Position numbers and translations under genes: made by a program | Shown here: positions 7,098-14,795 of the stretch, piece by piece | Layout of the letters: each line of letters starts with the position of its first letter | How positions within the stretch are numbered: the stretch's first letter is position 1 | Origin: Clostridia bacterium | Lineage (GTDB): Bacteria; Bacillota; Clostridia; Peptostreptococcales; Anaerovoracaceae | Direction of reading: 5' to 3' | DNA length: 22,714 bases | Assembly: GCA_024403215.1 (NCBI GenBank) | Contig: JAKSSJ010000006.1 | Coordinates: forward strand, 1-22,714 | The notes under the pieces: generated by a model | Told to the model about the DNA's origin: nothing | The model's input: only the letters and a program-made list of their open reading frames with translations | Database searches by the model: none

Positions 7098-8741
7098 ATG
7101 GCAAAAGACATTAATTTTGGCGAAGACGCTAGAAGAAAGCTTCAGGCAGGTGTTGATAAGCTTGCTGATACAGTAAAGATTACATTAGGACCTAAGGGAA
7201 GAAATGTTGTAATTTCTAAGCAGTATGGTTCACCACTTATCACAAATGATGGTGTAACAATTGCAAAGGAAATTGAACTTGAAGACGCATACGAAAACAT
7301 GGGTGCTCAGATTGTTAAGGAAGTTGCTTCCAAGACAAATGATGTTGCCGGTGATGGAACAACAACAGCTACACTTCTTGCACAAATTATCATTAGAGAA
7401 GGTTTCAAAAATGTTGCTGCTGGTGCAAACCCAATGGTTTTAAAAAGAGGTATTCAAGGCGCAGTAGATGTTGCTGTTGAAGAACTTAAAAAGGCTTCCA
7501 GAAAGGTTGATAAGAAGGACGAGATTAAGCAGGTTGCTGCTGTTTCTGCTGCAGACGAAGAAATCGGCGGACTTATTGCAGATGCAATGGAGAAGGTTGG
7601 CAAGAATGGAGTAATCACTGTTGAAGAATCTAAGTCCATGGGAACAACCCTTGAAGTTGTTGAAGGTATGCAATTTGATAGAGGATACCTTTCAGCTTAC
7701 ATGGTAACAGATACAGAGAAGATGGAAGCAGTAATTCAAAATCCATACGTTCTCATCACAGATAAAAAGATTTCAAATATCGCAGACATTATGCCAGTAC
7801 TTGAGCAGGTTCTTAAGATGGGCAAAAAGCTTTGCATCATTGCAGAAGAAGTTGAAGGCGAAGCTCTTGCTACACTTGTTGTTAACAAGCTCCGTGGTGT
7901 TTTAGACGTTGTTGCAGTTAAAGCTCCTGGCTTTGGCGACAGACGCAAGGAAATGCTTAAGGATATCGCTATTCTCACAGGTGGTACAGTTCTTTCTGAG
8001 GAAACAGGATTTGATCTTAAGGAAGCTACTATCGATATGCTCGGTCGTGCTGGATCAGTTAAGGTTACAAGAGATACAACAGTTATCGTTGAAGGTGCTG
8101 GAGCAAAGAAAGAAATCGCTGCTCGCGCTGCAGTAATTACAGCTCAGATTAAGGAAACAACATCTGATTACGACAGAGAAAAGCTTCAGGAAAGACTTGC
8201 TAAGCTTTCTGGTGGTGTTGCAGTTATTAAGGTTGGTGCTGCAACAGAAACAGAACTTAAGGAAAAGAAGCTTAGAATCGAAGATGCTCTTAACGCAACA
8301 AAGGCTGCTGTTGAAGAAGGAATTGTTCCTGGCGGCGGAGTTGCTCTTGTTAACACAATCAAGGCTGTTGAAAAATACACAGAAGGTCTTGAAGGTGATG
8401 TAAAGACAGGCGCAAAGATTATCGTAAGAGCTCTTGAAGAACCAGTAAGACAGATTGCTATTAACGCTGGATTTGAAGGAAGCGTTGTTGCAAATGCTGT
8501 TAAGGAAGCAAAGAAGGGTACAGGTTTTAATGCTTCCACAGAAGAATATGAAGACATGCTTAAGGCTGGAATTGTAGATCCAACTAAGGTTACAAGATCT
8601 GCACTTCAAAACGCTGCATCTGCATCCTCACTTCTTCTTACAACAGAGGCTGGTATCGTAGATATAAAAGACCCTGCAGCTGATGCTGCACAGGCTGCCG
8701 CAATGGCACAAGCTGGCGGCGGAATGGGCGGAATGATGTAA
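7098..8741 (+). CDS. groEL: Chaperonin GroEL
   Basis: The 547-residue protein is full length. It contains the ATP-binding stretch TLGPKGRNVV and the loop GDGTTTATLLAQ in the equatorial domain, the apical-domain region, the second equatorial motif GIVPGGGVAL, and the Gly/Met-rich tail GGGMGGMM that projects into the cavity. It forms the double heptameric ring that folds proteins with GroES using ATP. It is co-transcribed with groES under HrcA/CIRCE control. A strong hairpin terminator follows. Nothing is unusual about it. Confidence 0.99.
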   Translation: MAKDINFGEDARRKLQAGVDKLADTVKITLGPKGRNVVISKQYGSPLITNDGVTIAKEIELEDAYENMGAQIVKEVASKTNDVAGDGTTTATLLAQIIIREGFKNVAAGANPMVLKRGIQGAVDVAVEELKKASRKVDKKDEIKQVAAVSAADEEIGGLIADAMEKVGKNGVITVEESKSMGTTLEVVEGMQFDRGYLSAYMVTDTEKMEAVIQNPYVLITDKKISNIADIMPVLEQVLKMGKKLCIIAEEVEGEALATLVVNKLRGVLDVVAVKAPGFGDRRKEMLKDIAILTGGTVLSEETGFDLKEATIDMLGRAGSVKVTRDTTVIVEGAGAKKEIAARAAVITAQIKETTSDYDREKLQERLAKLSGGVAVIKVGAATETELKEKKLRIEDALNATKAAVEEGIVPGGGVALVNTIKAVEKYTEGLEGDVKTGAKIIVRALEEPVRQIAINAGFEGSVVANAVKEAKKGTGFNASTEEYEDMLKAGIVDPTKVTRSALQNAASASSLLLTTEAGIVDIKDPAADAAQAAAMAQAGGGMGGMM

Positions 8742-8758
8742 TTTTACGCATTAAAATG

Positions 8759-8800
8759 GCCCCTTTCACTAGACAAATGTCTAATGAAAGGGGCTTTTTT
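8759..8800 (+). terminator. groESL rho-independent terminator
   Basis: GCCCCTTTCA (8759-8768) pairs perfectly with TGAAAGGGGC (8785-8794). Inside it TAGAC pairs with GTCTA after one mismatch, and six T residues follow at 8795-8800. It ends only 18 bases before the next start codon. Confidence 0.95.
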
Positions 8801-8804
8801 GTAG

Positions 8805-8810
8805 TATAAT
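8805..8810 (+). promoter_or_regulatory. Candidate -10 box directly before the carboxypeptidase gene
   Basis: A perfect TATAAT ends 7 bases before the ATG at 8818, which would place transcription start at or next to the start codon. No convincing -35 is seen, because that position falls in the groESL terminator hairpin. Confidence 0.5.
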
Positions 8811-8817
8811 ATAAGGT

Positions 8818-9732
8818 ATGAGAAAAACAAGAGTTAAAAACAAAAAAAGATTTATTATTGCAATTATTATTCTTCTGCTAATTGTTGCTTTAGTAGTAGC
8901 ATTGGTTGATTTTATCGTAAAAAGAAGCAAGGCTAAAACAGGGCCTTTAGGAGACGAAGATTATACTTCAACAGGTTCTGCTATTACAAGTGGCGAACTT
9001 TCTAAAGAAGAGCAAGAGCGTTTAGATAAAGAATTAGCTCGCGAAAAGGAAGTAGCTTCTGCAAAAGAAAAAATTAATTCGATGACCTATCCTATTTCGG
9101 AGGTAGAAGATTTTAATCTTATTTTAGTTAACAAGACACATGGTCTTTCTGATAAATATAAGCCAGATGATTTAGTAACCGTTGATAGGTTTGTAGCAGG
9201 CGTTGGAAATAATGAAACTCATATGCTAAGAAAGGTTGCAGCCGATGCGTTAAACAAAATGTTTGATGCGGCAGAAGCGGAAGGCATTGAGCTCAGACTT
9301 AGAACCGGATTTAGATCTTATTCATATCAAACTTCTCTTTATGATTCCTATGTTAAAAAAGATGGGAAGAAAGAGGCTGATACTTATTCGGCTCGCCCTG
9401 GTTATTCAGAGCACCAATCTGGCCTTGCCTGCGACCTTGGAGGAAAGAGCCAGGGTTTTGCTCTTTCTTATCAGTTTGGCGAGACAGAAGAAGGCAAGTG
9501 GGTTGCAGCCCATGCGCATGAGTACGGCTTTATAATTCGCTTTACCGATGGAAAGACTGTTGACGGCAAGAGAATGCCTGGAGAGATTACTGGCTATGTG
9601 TTTGAGCCTTGGCACATTAGGTATGTTGGGCTTGACCATGCTATGGCTATGTCAGGAACTGACAAATCCGGCAGCCTTCTTACCCTTGAAGAATATCTTG
9701 GCATAGTTGACGAGGCAGAGTATATAAATTAG
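8818..9732 (+). CDS. Membrane-anchored VanY-type D-alanyl-D-alanine carboxypeptidase (M15 family)
   Basis: The 304-residue protein has a basic N-terminus, one membrane span at about residues 12-34 and a charged linker to about residue 90. The rest is a zinc peptidase domain. The zinc-ligand motif SEHQSGLACD supplies His199 and Asp206, and EPWH supplies the catalytic Glu263 and third ligand His266; LRTGFRSYSYQ upstream is the usual substrate-side motif. It should trim the terminal D-Ala from peptidoglycan stem peptides outside the membrane. No VanR/VanS/VanA-type genes are near, so this is cell-wall maintenance rather than a glycopeptide-resistance cluster. Only one start is possible because an in-frame stop lies 6 bases upstream. 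It has no normally spaced ribosome binding site, suggesting a leaderless message. Confidence 0.9.
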   Translation: MRKTRVKNKKRFIIAIIILLLIVALVVALVDFIVKRSKAKTGPLGDEDYTSTGSAITSGELSKEEQERLDKELAREKEVASAKEKINSMTYPISEVEDFNLILVNKTHGLSDKYKPDDLVTVDRFVAGVGNNETHMLRKVAADALNKMFDAAEAEGIELRLRTGFRSYSYQTSLYDSYVKKDGKKEADTYSARPGYSEHQSGLACDLGGKSQGFALSYQFGETEEGKWVAAHAHEYGFIIRFTDGKTVDGKRMPGEITGYVFEPWHIRYVGLDHAMAMSGTDKSGSLLTLEEYLGIVDEAEYIN

Positions 9733-9742
9733 TAGATAATTG

Positions 9743-9751
9743 TGGTATAAT
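9743..9751 (+). promoter_or_regulatory. Extended -10 promoter of the GMP synthase gene
   Basis: TGGTATAAT, a TGn followed by a perfect TATAAT, lies about 60 bases before the start codon. The AT-rich leader shows no purine-riboswitch-like stem arrangement. Confidence 0.6.
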
Positions 9752-9811
9752 AATACCTTAAGGATAAACAATAAATTCAAATAAATCTCAATATTATTCG
9801 GAGGCAAGATG

Positions 9812-10816
9812 ATGGCAAAAGCAACTGATGTAAGACCACAGAGCCTTGCAAGAATTAAGACCGAAGCCCAAGCAAAAAAGTTTATTGAAAAGCAAATAGA
9901 AGAGATTAAAAAGCAGGTTGGAGATGGAAAAGTTCTTTTAGCACTTTCCGGTGGTGTTGATAGCAGCGTTTGCGCAGCACTTATCGCAAAGGCAATAGGA
10001 AAAAATCTTACTTGCGTTCATGTAAACCATGGTCTTCTAAGAAAAGGAGAACCAGAAATGGTTTGCAAGGTTTTTTCAAAACAGTTTAAAACAAATCTTG
10101 TTTATGTTGATGCAACAAATAAATTCCTTAATGCACTTAAGGGAGTTTCTGATCCAGAAGAAAAAAGAAAGATTATCGGAAAAATATTCATTGATGTTTT
10201 TGCAAAGGAAGCAAAAAAACTTAAGGGCGTTGAGTTCTTAGGTCAGGGAACAATTTATCCAGACATCCTTGAATCTAAAGTTGGTATAAAGGCTCACCAC
10301 AATGTTGGTGGACTTCCAAAGGATATGCAAAAGTTTGCTCTTGTCGAACCAGTAAAATTCCTTTACAAGGATGAAGTAAGAGTTGTTGGAAAGGCTCTTG
10401 GTCTTCCAGAGAACATGGTTAATCGTCAACCATTCCCAGGTCCAGGACTTGGTGTAAGATGTGTTGGTGCAATTACAAGAGATAGACTTGAAGCTGTAAG
10501 AGAATCCGATGCAATTTTAAGAGATGAATTTAAAAAGGCTGGTCTTGAAGGAAAGGTATGGCAGTACTTTACTATCGTTCCTGATTTTAAGACAACTGGT
10601 ATGGAAAACGGAAAGAGAACATACAAGTGGCCAGTAGTAATTAGAGCTATTAATTCTGTTGATGCAACAGCTGCACAGCCAGTAGAACTTTCTTACAAAC
10701 TGATTCAAAAAATCACAAAGAGAATTTTAAAAGAAGTTCCATCGGTTTCAAGAGTTTTAGTAGATTACTCATTTAAGGATCCAAAGCTCAATTCTGCAAC
10801 AATTGAGTGGGAATAA
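9812..10816 (+). CDS. guaA: GMP synthase, ATP-pyrophosphatase subunit only
   Basis: The 334-residue protein matches the C-terminal two thirds of GuaA. The PP-loop LSGGVDSS lies near residues 45-52; HVNHGLLRKGE, IGKIFIDVF, HHNVGGLP, the Pro/Gly stretch FPGPGLGVRC and the closing SATIEWE are all GMP-synthetase signatures. It adenylates XMP and aminates it to GMP in the cytoplasm. The class I glutamine amidotransferase domain that precedes this in ordinary bacterial GuaA is absent, and no separate amidotransferase gene is adjacent, so ammonia must come from free NH3 or a subunit encoded elsewhere, as in archaeal split enzymes. The upstream spacer has no coding remnant of the missing domain. ATG 9812 is preferred to ATG 9809 because GGAGG at 9800-9804 is then 7 bases away. 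Confidence 0.9.
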   Translation: MAKATDVRPQSLARIKTEAQAKKFIEKQIEEIKKQVGDGKVLLALSGGVDSSVCAALIAKAIGKNLTCVHVNHGLLRKGEPEMVCKVFSKQFKTNLVYVDATNKFLNALKGVSDPEEKRKIIGKIFIDVFAKEAKKLKGVEFLGQGTIYPDILESKVGIKAHHNVGGLPKDMQKFALVEPVKFLYKDEVRVVGKALGLPENMVNRQPFPGPGLGVRCVGAITRDRLEAVRESDAILRDEFKKAGLEGKVWQYFTIVPDFKTTGMENGKRTYKWPVVIRAINSVDATAAQPVELSYKLIQKITKRILKEVPSVSRVLVDYSFKDPKLNSATIEWE

Positions 10817-10882
10817 CTTATATAACTTAATTTATTTAATCTAGTATATTTATATTTTTTTAACTTACAAAAGGAGGATATT

Positions 10883-12382
10883 ATGTCGGATGAAAGGACT
10901 TATGACGCTGAGTATTATGAAGCGTTAGACATTAGCGAAGAAGATTTTCGTGAGATGCTAAGAAAGGAAAAGGAATCTGCTGAGGAAACAACTCTAAAGG
11001 ACGCTGAAACAAAAGCGGCTGAAGATTGGTGGAATTATCTTGTAGAACATAATAATACTCTACATAGTTTGGGAAGTACCATTGGTAATATCCAGCTTGG
11101 ATATTATGAGTATAATGACATTACCCAAAGAATGGAGAGAAAGTATATTAGCGGAGCTGCACCACTTAAGGGTACAGAGATGTACTATCAAGATATTGTA
11201 GATGCATCAAATTACAATAAGCTTACTAATGGAGACAAGGTTAGACTTCATAATGCCGCAAAAGAAGGACGCCTATTCTACTTTACAGCCACTAATGAAA
11301 AGCATCGCTATGCTCGTGCCTTTTCCCGTGTAACTGGAGAGGGTGAATTTAAAGATTTTAATCCGGATAAGGAGGCTCAGGATTTGCCATCAGCTGAAGA
11401 ACCTGAAAAGCCAAAATCAGTAGGCTGGTGGAATAAAGTAAAGGCTTTCTTTGGAAATACTAAGGCAAAAGAGAAAATAGCTGATTATAACAAGAGCTAC
11501 GATGAATATTTGCCAAAGAAACAAGCGTGGGATAAGTTCTTTAAGGATTGTAAAACACCAAAAGAAATCGAGGAAAAGCGTCAACGTGCTCTTATGGCAA
11601 GAGAAATGAAGGCCGATATGGAAGAGGTTTCTGATGTTTATACAAAGCTTAAAGATATGGCTGAAATAAAAGGGCTTGATCATACTTACAATGAGTTGCG
11701 TGAAGCTGCTGAATATGTTGATGAAAAGGCAATGGGTACCTACGTAGAAGAAGAACCTAAAGAAATCCCTGAAGATAATAAGGTTAATGAGCCTGAGCAA
11801 AAAGAAATTAACATTGAAAATAAAAAGCCAGTAAATGTTGAGAATGAAAAGCAAGTACAGGCTGATAATCAAAAACAAGTACAGGCTGATAATCAAAAAC
11901 AGGTAAACAAGGCTGCCAACCCAAAACCGGTAAACAAGGCTGCCAACCCAAAACCGGTAAATAAGGCTGCAAAACAAAAATCAGCTAATAAAAAAGTAAT
12001 AATTAATCCTGCGGGAATTAACACGTTGGCATCGAAGATGGTCAATAGTAAGTATGCTTCAAAGGCAACGAAAATGGATGATGTAATGAAATTATATCGA
12101 ACCGCATTTCTTACTTTGCAGGCTATAAAAGTTGCTAAGAAGACTGATCCTAAGGTGGAAAAGTCATTGAAGGAACAAGGCACTAAACTGTATGCGCAGA
12201 TATTAGAAAATAGAAAATCACTTGGTGAGATTGCTAGGAATTATGCTAAGAATGAAACAGTGCCAGATGACGTAAGGAAGAAAAAACAGGCAGAGATTAA
12301 TATGTGCAGCGAGATATTATCGAAATCTATTTTTGCACCAAAGAAGACTGCTGATGTACAAGGTCCAGCAAAAGGAATGTAG
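10883..12382 (+). CDS. Unrecognised charged protein with Q/N/K-P repeat linker
   Basis: I do not recognise this 499-residue protein. It has no signal peptide or membrane span, so it is probably cytoplasmic. The N-terminus is acidic; residues about 50-180 look globular (DWWNYLVEHNNTLHSLG, YYEYNDITQRMERKYISG, RYARAFSRVTGEGEF). A WWNKVKAFFG segment begins a Lys-rich helical part with several Tyr/Trp. Residues about 290-375 are a low-complexity linker of near-identical units: QVQADNQK twice, then VNKAANPKP twice and a degenerate third. The last 120 residues return to a predicted helical, basic domain. A strong AAAAGGAGG precedes the ATG. It ends 17 bases before another charged, helical protein with which it is surely co-transcribed. 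Codon use is like the neighbours, so this is not obviously recent acquisition. Confidence 0.85.
   Translation: MSDERTYDAEYYEALDISEEDFREMLRKEKESAEETTLKDAETKAAEDWWNYLVEHNNTLHSLGSTIGNIQLGYYEYNDITQRMERKYISGAAPLKGTEMYYQDIVDASNYNKLTNGDKVRLHNAAKEGRLFYFTATNEKHRYARAFSRVTGEGEFKDFNPDKEAQDLPSAEEPEKPKSVGWWNKVKAFFGNTKAKEKIADYNKSYDEYLPKKQAWDKFFKDCKTPKEIEEKRQRALMAREMKADMEEVSDVYTKLKDMAEIKGLDHTYNELREAAEYVDEKAMGTYVEEEPKEIPEDNKVNEPEQKEINIENKKPVNVENEKQVQADNQKQVQADNQKQVNKAANPKPVNKAANPKPVNKAAKQKSANKKVIINPAGINTLASKMVNSKYASKATKMDDVMKLYRTAFLTLQAIKVAKKTDPKVEKSLKEQGTKLYAQILENRKSLGEIARNYAKNETVPDDVRKKKQAEINMCSEILSKSIFAPKKTADVQGPAKGM
11852..11899 (+). repeat. Two perfect 24-bp tandem repeats in frame
   Basis: Two identical 24-base units (11852-11875 and 11876-11899) encode the octapeptide QVQADNQK twice. 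Identity at every base, including third positions, indicates recent duplication, perhaps by slippage. Confidence 0.95.
11902..11970 (+). repeat. 27-bp tandem repeats in frame, about 2.5 units
   Basis: Units 11902-11928 and 11929-11955 are identical and encode a nonapeptide of the type VNKAANPKP; a third, partly diverged copy starts at 11956 (GGTAAATAAGGCTGC). They directly follow the 24-bp repeats, extending the same flexible linker. Confidence 0.95.
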
Positions 12383-12399
12383 AATAAAGGGGAGATAAT

Positions 12400-14070
12400 A
12401 TGCCATTACCAGAAGAATTAGGATTAGAACAAGAAGAATATGATGTTGACGGCAATCTTCAGGATAAAACCGAAGAGCTGCAGATGATGCAACAGCACAC
12501 TGAGGCTGTTGATGAAATTAATCAGCTTCTCAAAGAGGGCATTCCAGAACTCATGAAGCGTAATCTTCAAAGAGAGGAGGAACGCGAAAAGAGAGATGAA
12601 GAAATCCTTAGAGAGCATGAAGAAAAGAATAAACAAACTCTCGAAGTAGTTTATAATGCAGAGGATGTAGAAAGTCTTATTAACGCCAGCAAAAAGATTC
12701 TTGAGCAGGCAGACGAAATCAACAAGGATTTCGATAAGCAAAAAGAAGAATTCGAAAAGTATAACATCAAAATCGAATACGATGAAGATGGCGATCTTGT
12801 TGTGCCTGAGAATGTAAAGAAGGGCATGGACCCGCTTATTCTTAAGCAAATTCAAAATAGCGAAGAGTTAATTAGGCAGTCCGAAGAATATGATCTTACT
12901 GATGAATTCATAAAAGATGGTGAAAAGAACAAGCAGGAGCTTGAAGAACTCAAGAATGTAGATAAAGAGCAGAAATCTGATATTGAGGAACTCGAGCTCG
13001 CGCTTGCACTTGCAGAAGCACAAAAGGCTCTGCATGAAGCAAATCTCGGAATTATTAATACATACAACTTAGTGTTCGGAGATAAATCCGAGCAAGAAGA
13101 GGACCAGCTCGAGGAAAAGAAAGAATCTATTCAGAAGGTTCAAAACAACATGGAGCTGTTTGCAAAATCTCAAGAAGAAATGCAGCAGTTTAAAGAAGTA
13201 TTTTCCGAAGAGAATATCAAACTCACAAAAAATCTTATTGAGAAAAGTAAGGATGTAGTATTAAGCTCTGAAGATTTGTTACAGCTTGAGGTTGCAGTTG
13301 CTAACAAAACAACCGAAAATGAAATTCTCGAAGCGGACATAAAACTAAGAGAGGCAAAGGATCAATTCCACGAGGCTGCAAAGCAGCAGAATCTTCAAGA
13401 TATACTTAGAGGACAAGAAGATATTCCAGAATCCCCAGATCCAGTAAACAAGGTATATGCTGCAGAGGTAGTTCGACTTTCAAGCAGAATGAAGAGTGCC
13501 GTAGGCAAGAAAACTACAGAGCCTCTCACATCTTATCTCAAGCAGTGCGATGATTTTGAAAAGTCAGTAAAGACTATGTTCACCAAAAAATCAGACACTG
13601 TCCCAGGTAAGGTTTTAAGTGAAAAGCTCAATAAGCTTCTTATTTCAGGCAAAAAGCTTGCAAAAGAACTTCCAAATATGAAGCTTCCTGCAAAAGCAAA
13701 GAGTGAGCTCGCAAAGAATATTGCAAGAATTAAAACAGTTGATATGCTCATTGGGCAGGGAATTGGCTTGAACACAGTGGAAGGACAGACCAAAATGCTT
13801 TCCTGCAAGCTTCTTTTGGCGCAAGCTTTAGCGTCAAAAGACCCAAATGCTGTTTCAACACTTTTGTCTAAAGACAATCTCCAGGCACAGATGGAAACGC
13901 TTGAAGCAAACCCAGATTTCAAGCATATAGCAATAGGCAAAGATGTAAAGCAGCTGCATAAGATGCTCCTTGAGAAGGGTGATACTACATTAAAGAGATT
14001 TAACAATAGTATTAAAGACAGGATTATAAGGGAAAACTCTGTTGAAATTAAACCTGGATTCAAGCTGTAA
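12400..14070 (+). CDS. Unrecognised coiled-coil-rich protein
   Basis: This 556-residue protein is not recognised. It has no signal peptide or membrane segment. Residues about 10-350 are dominated by Glu, Lys, Gln and Leu in heptad-like patterns (for example EELELALALAEAQKALHEA and LREAKDQFHEAAKQQ), indicating long coiled coils, with one possibly strand-containing interruption at KIEYDEDGDLVVPENVKKG (about 123-141). From about residue 365 the composition becomes more basic and Leu/Ala-rich helical (KLNKLLISGKKLAKELPNMKLP, NPDFKHIAIGKDVKQLHKMLLEKGD), resembling in style, though not by clear identity, the basic C-terminal domain of the preceding protein. AAGGGGAG precedes the ATG and only 17 bases separate it from that gene, so the two likely work together. 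A structural or scaffolding role is a guess from composition only. Confidence 0.85.
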   Translation: MPLPEELGLEQEEYDVDGNLQDKTEELQMMQQHTEAVDEINQLLKEGIPELMKRNLQREEEREKRDEEILREHEEKNKQTLEVVYNAEDVESLINASKKILEQADEINKDFDKQKEEFEKYNIKIEYDEDGDLVVPENVKKGMDPLILKQIQNSEELIRQSEEYDLTDEFIKDGEKNKQELEELKNVDKEQKSDIEELELALALAEAQKALHEANLGIINTYNLVFGDKSEQEEDQLEEKKESIQKVQNNMELFAKSQEEMQQFKEVFSEENIKLTKNLIEKSKDVVLSSEDLLQLEVAVANKTTENEILEADIKLREAKDQFHEAAKQQNLQDILRGQEDIPESPDPVNKVYAAEVVRLSSRMKSAVGKKTTEPLTSYLKQCDDFEKSVKTMFTKKSDTVPGKVLSEKLNKLLISGKKLAKELPNMKLPAKAKSELAKNIARIKTVDMLIGQGIGLNTVEGQTKMLSCKLLLAQALASKDPNAVSTLLSKDNLQAQMETLEANPDFKHIAIGKDVKQLHKMLLEKGDTTLKRFNNSIKDRIIRENSVEIKPGFKL

Positions 14071-14119
14071 GCTACTCTACTTGGTTAGCCATTAAGATAC
14101 AAAGTATTTGGAGGAAATG

Positions 14120-14512
14120 ATGAACGAAGTATTTGAGTTTTTAAAGAAGTGCCGTACATATTATCTTGCAACAATTGATGGCGATCAGGCAAGAGTTAGA
14201 CCATTTGGAACCATAGATATCTTTGATGGAGCACTTACTATTCAAACAGGAAAAAGCAAAGATGTTTCTAAACAAATTCATTCAAATCCAAAGATTGAAA
14301 TTTGCGCATTTGATGGACAGCAGTGGCTTAGGGTATCAGCTATAGCTGTAGAAGATACTCGTATTGAAGCTGCAGAGAGCATGCTTGCTTCTCATCCTAG
14401 CCTTCAGGGGAGGTATAAGGCTGGCGACGGCAATACAGAAATATTCAAGCTGACACATGTAAAAGCTACTTTCAGTAGTTTTACATCACCATCAAGAACA
14501 ATCGATTGGTAA
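14120..14512 (+). CDS. Pyridoxamine 5'-phosphate oxidase-fold (PPOX) flavin-binding protein
   Basis: The 130-residue protein has the split-barrel features of small PPOX-fold proteins: an N-terminal helix, YYLATIDGDQARVRPFGTID forming the first strands, LTIQTGKSKDVSKQI, the NPKIEICAF strand and the closing SFTSPSRTIDW. Such proteins bind FMN, F420 or haem and reduce small molecules; the substrate cannot be told. I chose the second ATG of an ATGATG pair because GGAGG at 14110-14114 then has 5-base spacing; the first ATG at 14117 and a TTG at 14108 are too close to or within it. The gene is complete, and foreign-looking DNA begins at the base after its stop codon. Confidence 0.85.
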   Translation: MNEVFEFLKKCRTYYLATIDGDQARVRPFGTIDIFDGALTIQTGKSKDVSKQIHSNPKIEICAFDGQQWLRVSAIAVEDTRIEAAESMLASHPSLQGRYKAGDGNTEIFKLTHVKATFSSFTSPSRTIDW

Positions 14513-14789
14513 ATGTAGGGCAAATCTCAACAACGGTTATCATCCCGTCATTATTACGATTTTTGAGCGTGTCCAAACCGCTTTGAATCAACTTGAGGAC
14601 GCTGGGCTTGCCGGACGTGTCGAAGTATGGGACATTCAACAGTTTCTCTCTTCAAACGTTCATGAACACAGCTTTTTTGATGAAGGAAGACAGAATGCCA
14701 CGCTTGGCGCAATTATTGCAAATTACAACCAGATCGTGAGCGAAAAAGAAACCGATCCGAGTCTCCGCATTGAGTTTGAAGCCAGGTGA
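14511..14789 (+). pseudogene. 3' remnant of a DUF4928-like restriction-modification gene
   Basis: An open frame without its own start reads KCRANLNNGYHPVIITI, then ERVQTALNQLEDAGLAGRVE, VWDIQQFLSSNVHEHSFF and ends NYNQIVSEKETDPSLRIEFE. From memory this matches the C-terminal third of DUF4928 proteins, which sit between a cytosine-C5 methyltransferase and vsr in some type II restriction-modification loci and are suspected restriction components. The reading frame becomes unrelated to the family at the PPOX stop codon, so the N-terminal part and the methyltransferase were lost at a junction near 14510-14514. The DNA is noticeably more GC-rich than the genes to its left. It overlaps the ribosome binding site of vsr. 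A TTG at 14583 could start a 68-residue fragment, but function is unlikely. Confidence 0.7.
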
Positions 14790-14795
14790 TTCTCA

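Noticed and set aside
8055..8609. Minus-strand open frame of 184 codons within groEL
   Set aside because: It is a shadow of groEL; the product is Cys/Ser/Asn-rich nonsense with no start signal.
8818..9732. Vancomycin-resistance vanY
   Set aside because: The peptidase domain fits M15/VanY, but no vanRS, vanHAX or vanZ genes are nearby; a general cell-wall role is simpler.
9733..9808. Purine riboswitch before the GMP synthase gene
   Set aside because: The leader is only about 50 bases and AT-rich, without the paired P1/P2/P3 arrangement.
11852..11970. Possible CRISPR-like array
   Set aside because: The repeats are directly tandem without spacers, remain in frame and encode a peptide linker.
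11417..11977. Long minus-strand open frame (186 codons) opposite the repeat-containing gene
   Set aside because: It mirrors the Lys/Asn-rich codons of the plus-strand gene, has low-complexity Leu/Tyr/Phe content and no ribosome binding site.
13533..14063. Minus-strand open frame of 176 codons opposite the coiled-coil gene
   Set aside because: It is an antisense shadow of the biased plus-strand codons and no initiation signal is present.
14583..14789. Separate small gene starting at TTG 14583
   Set aside because: The same frame continues upstream to 14511 with family-like sequence, so it is the tail of a truncated gene.
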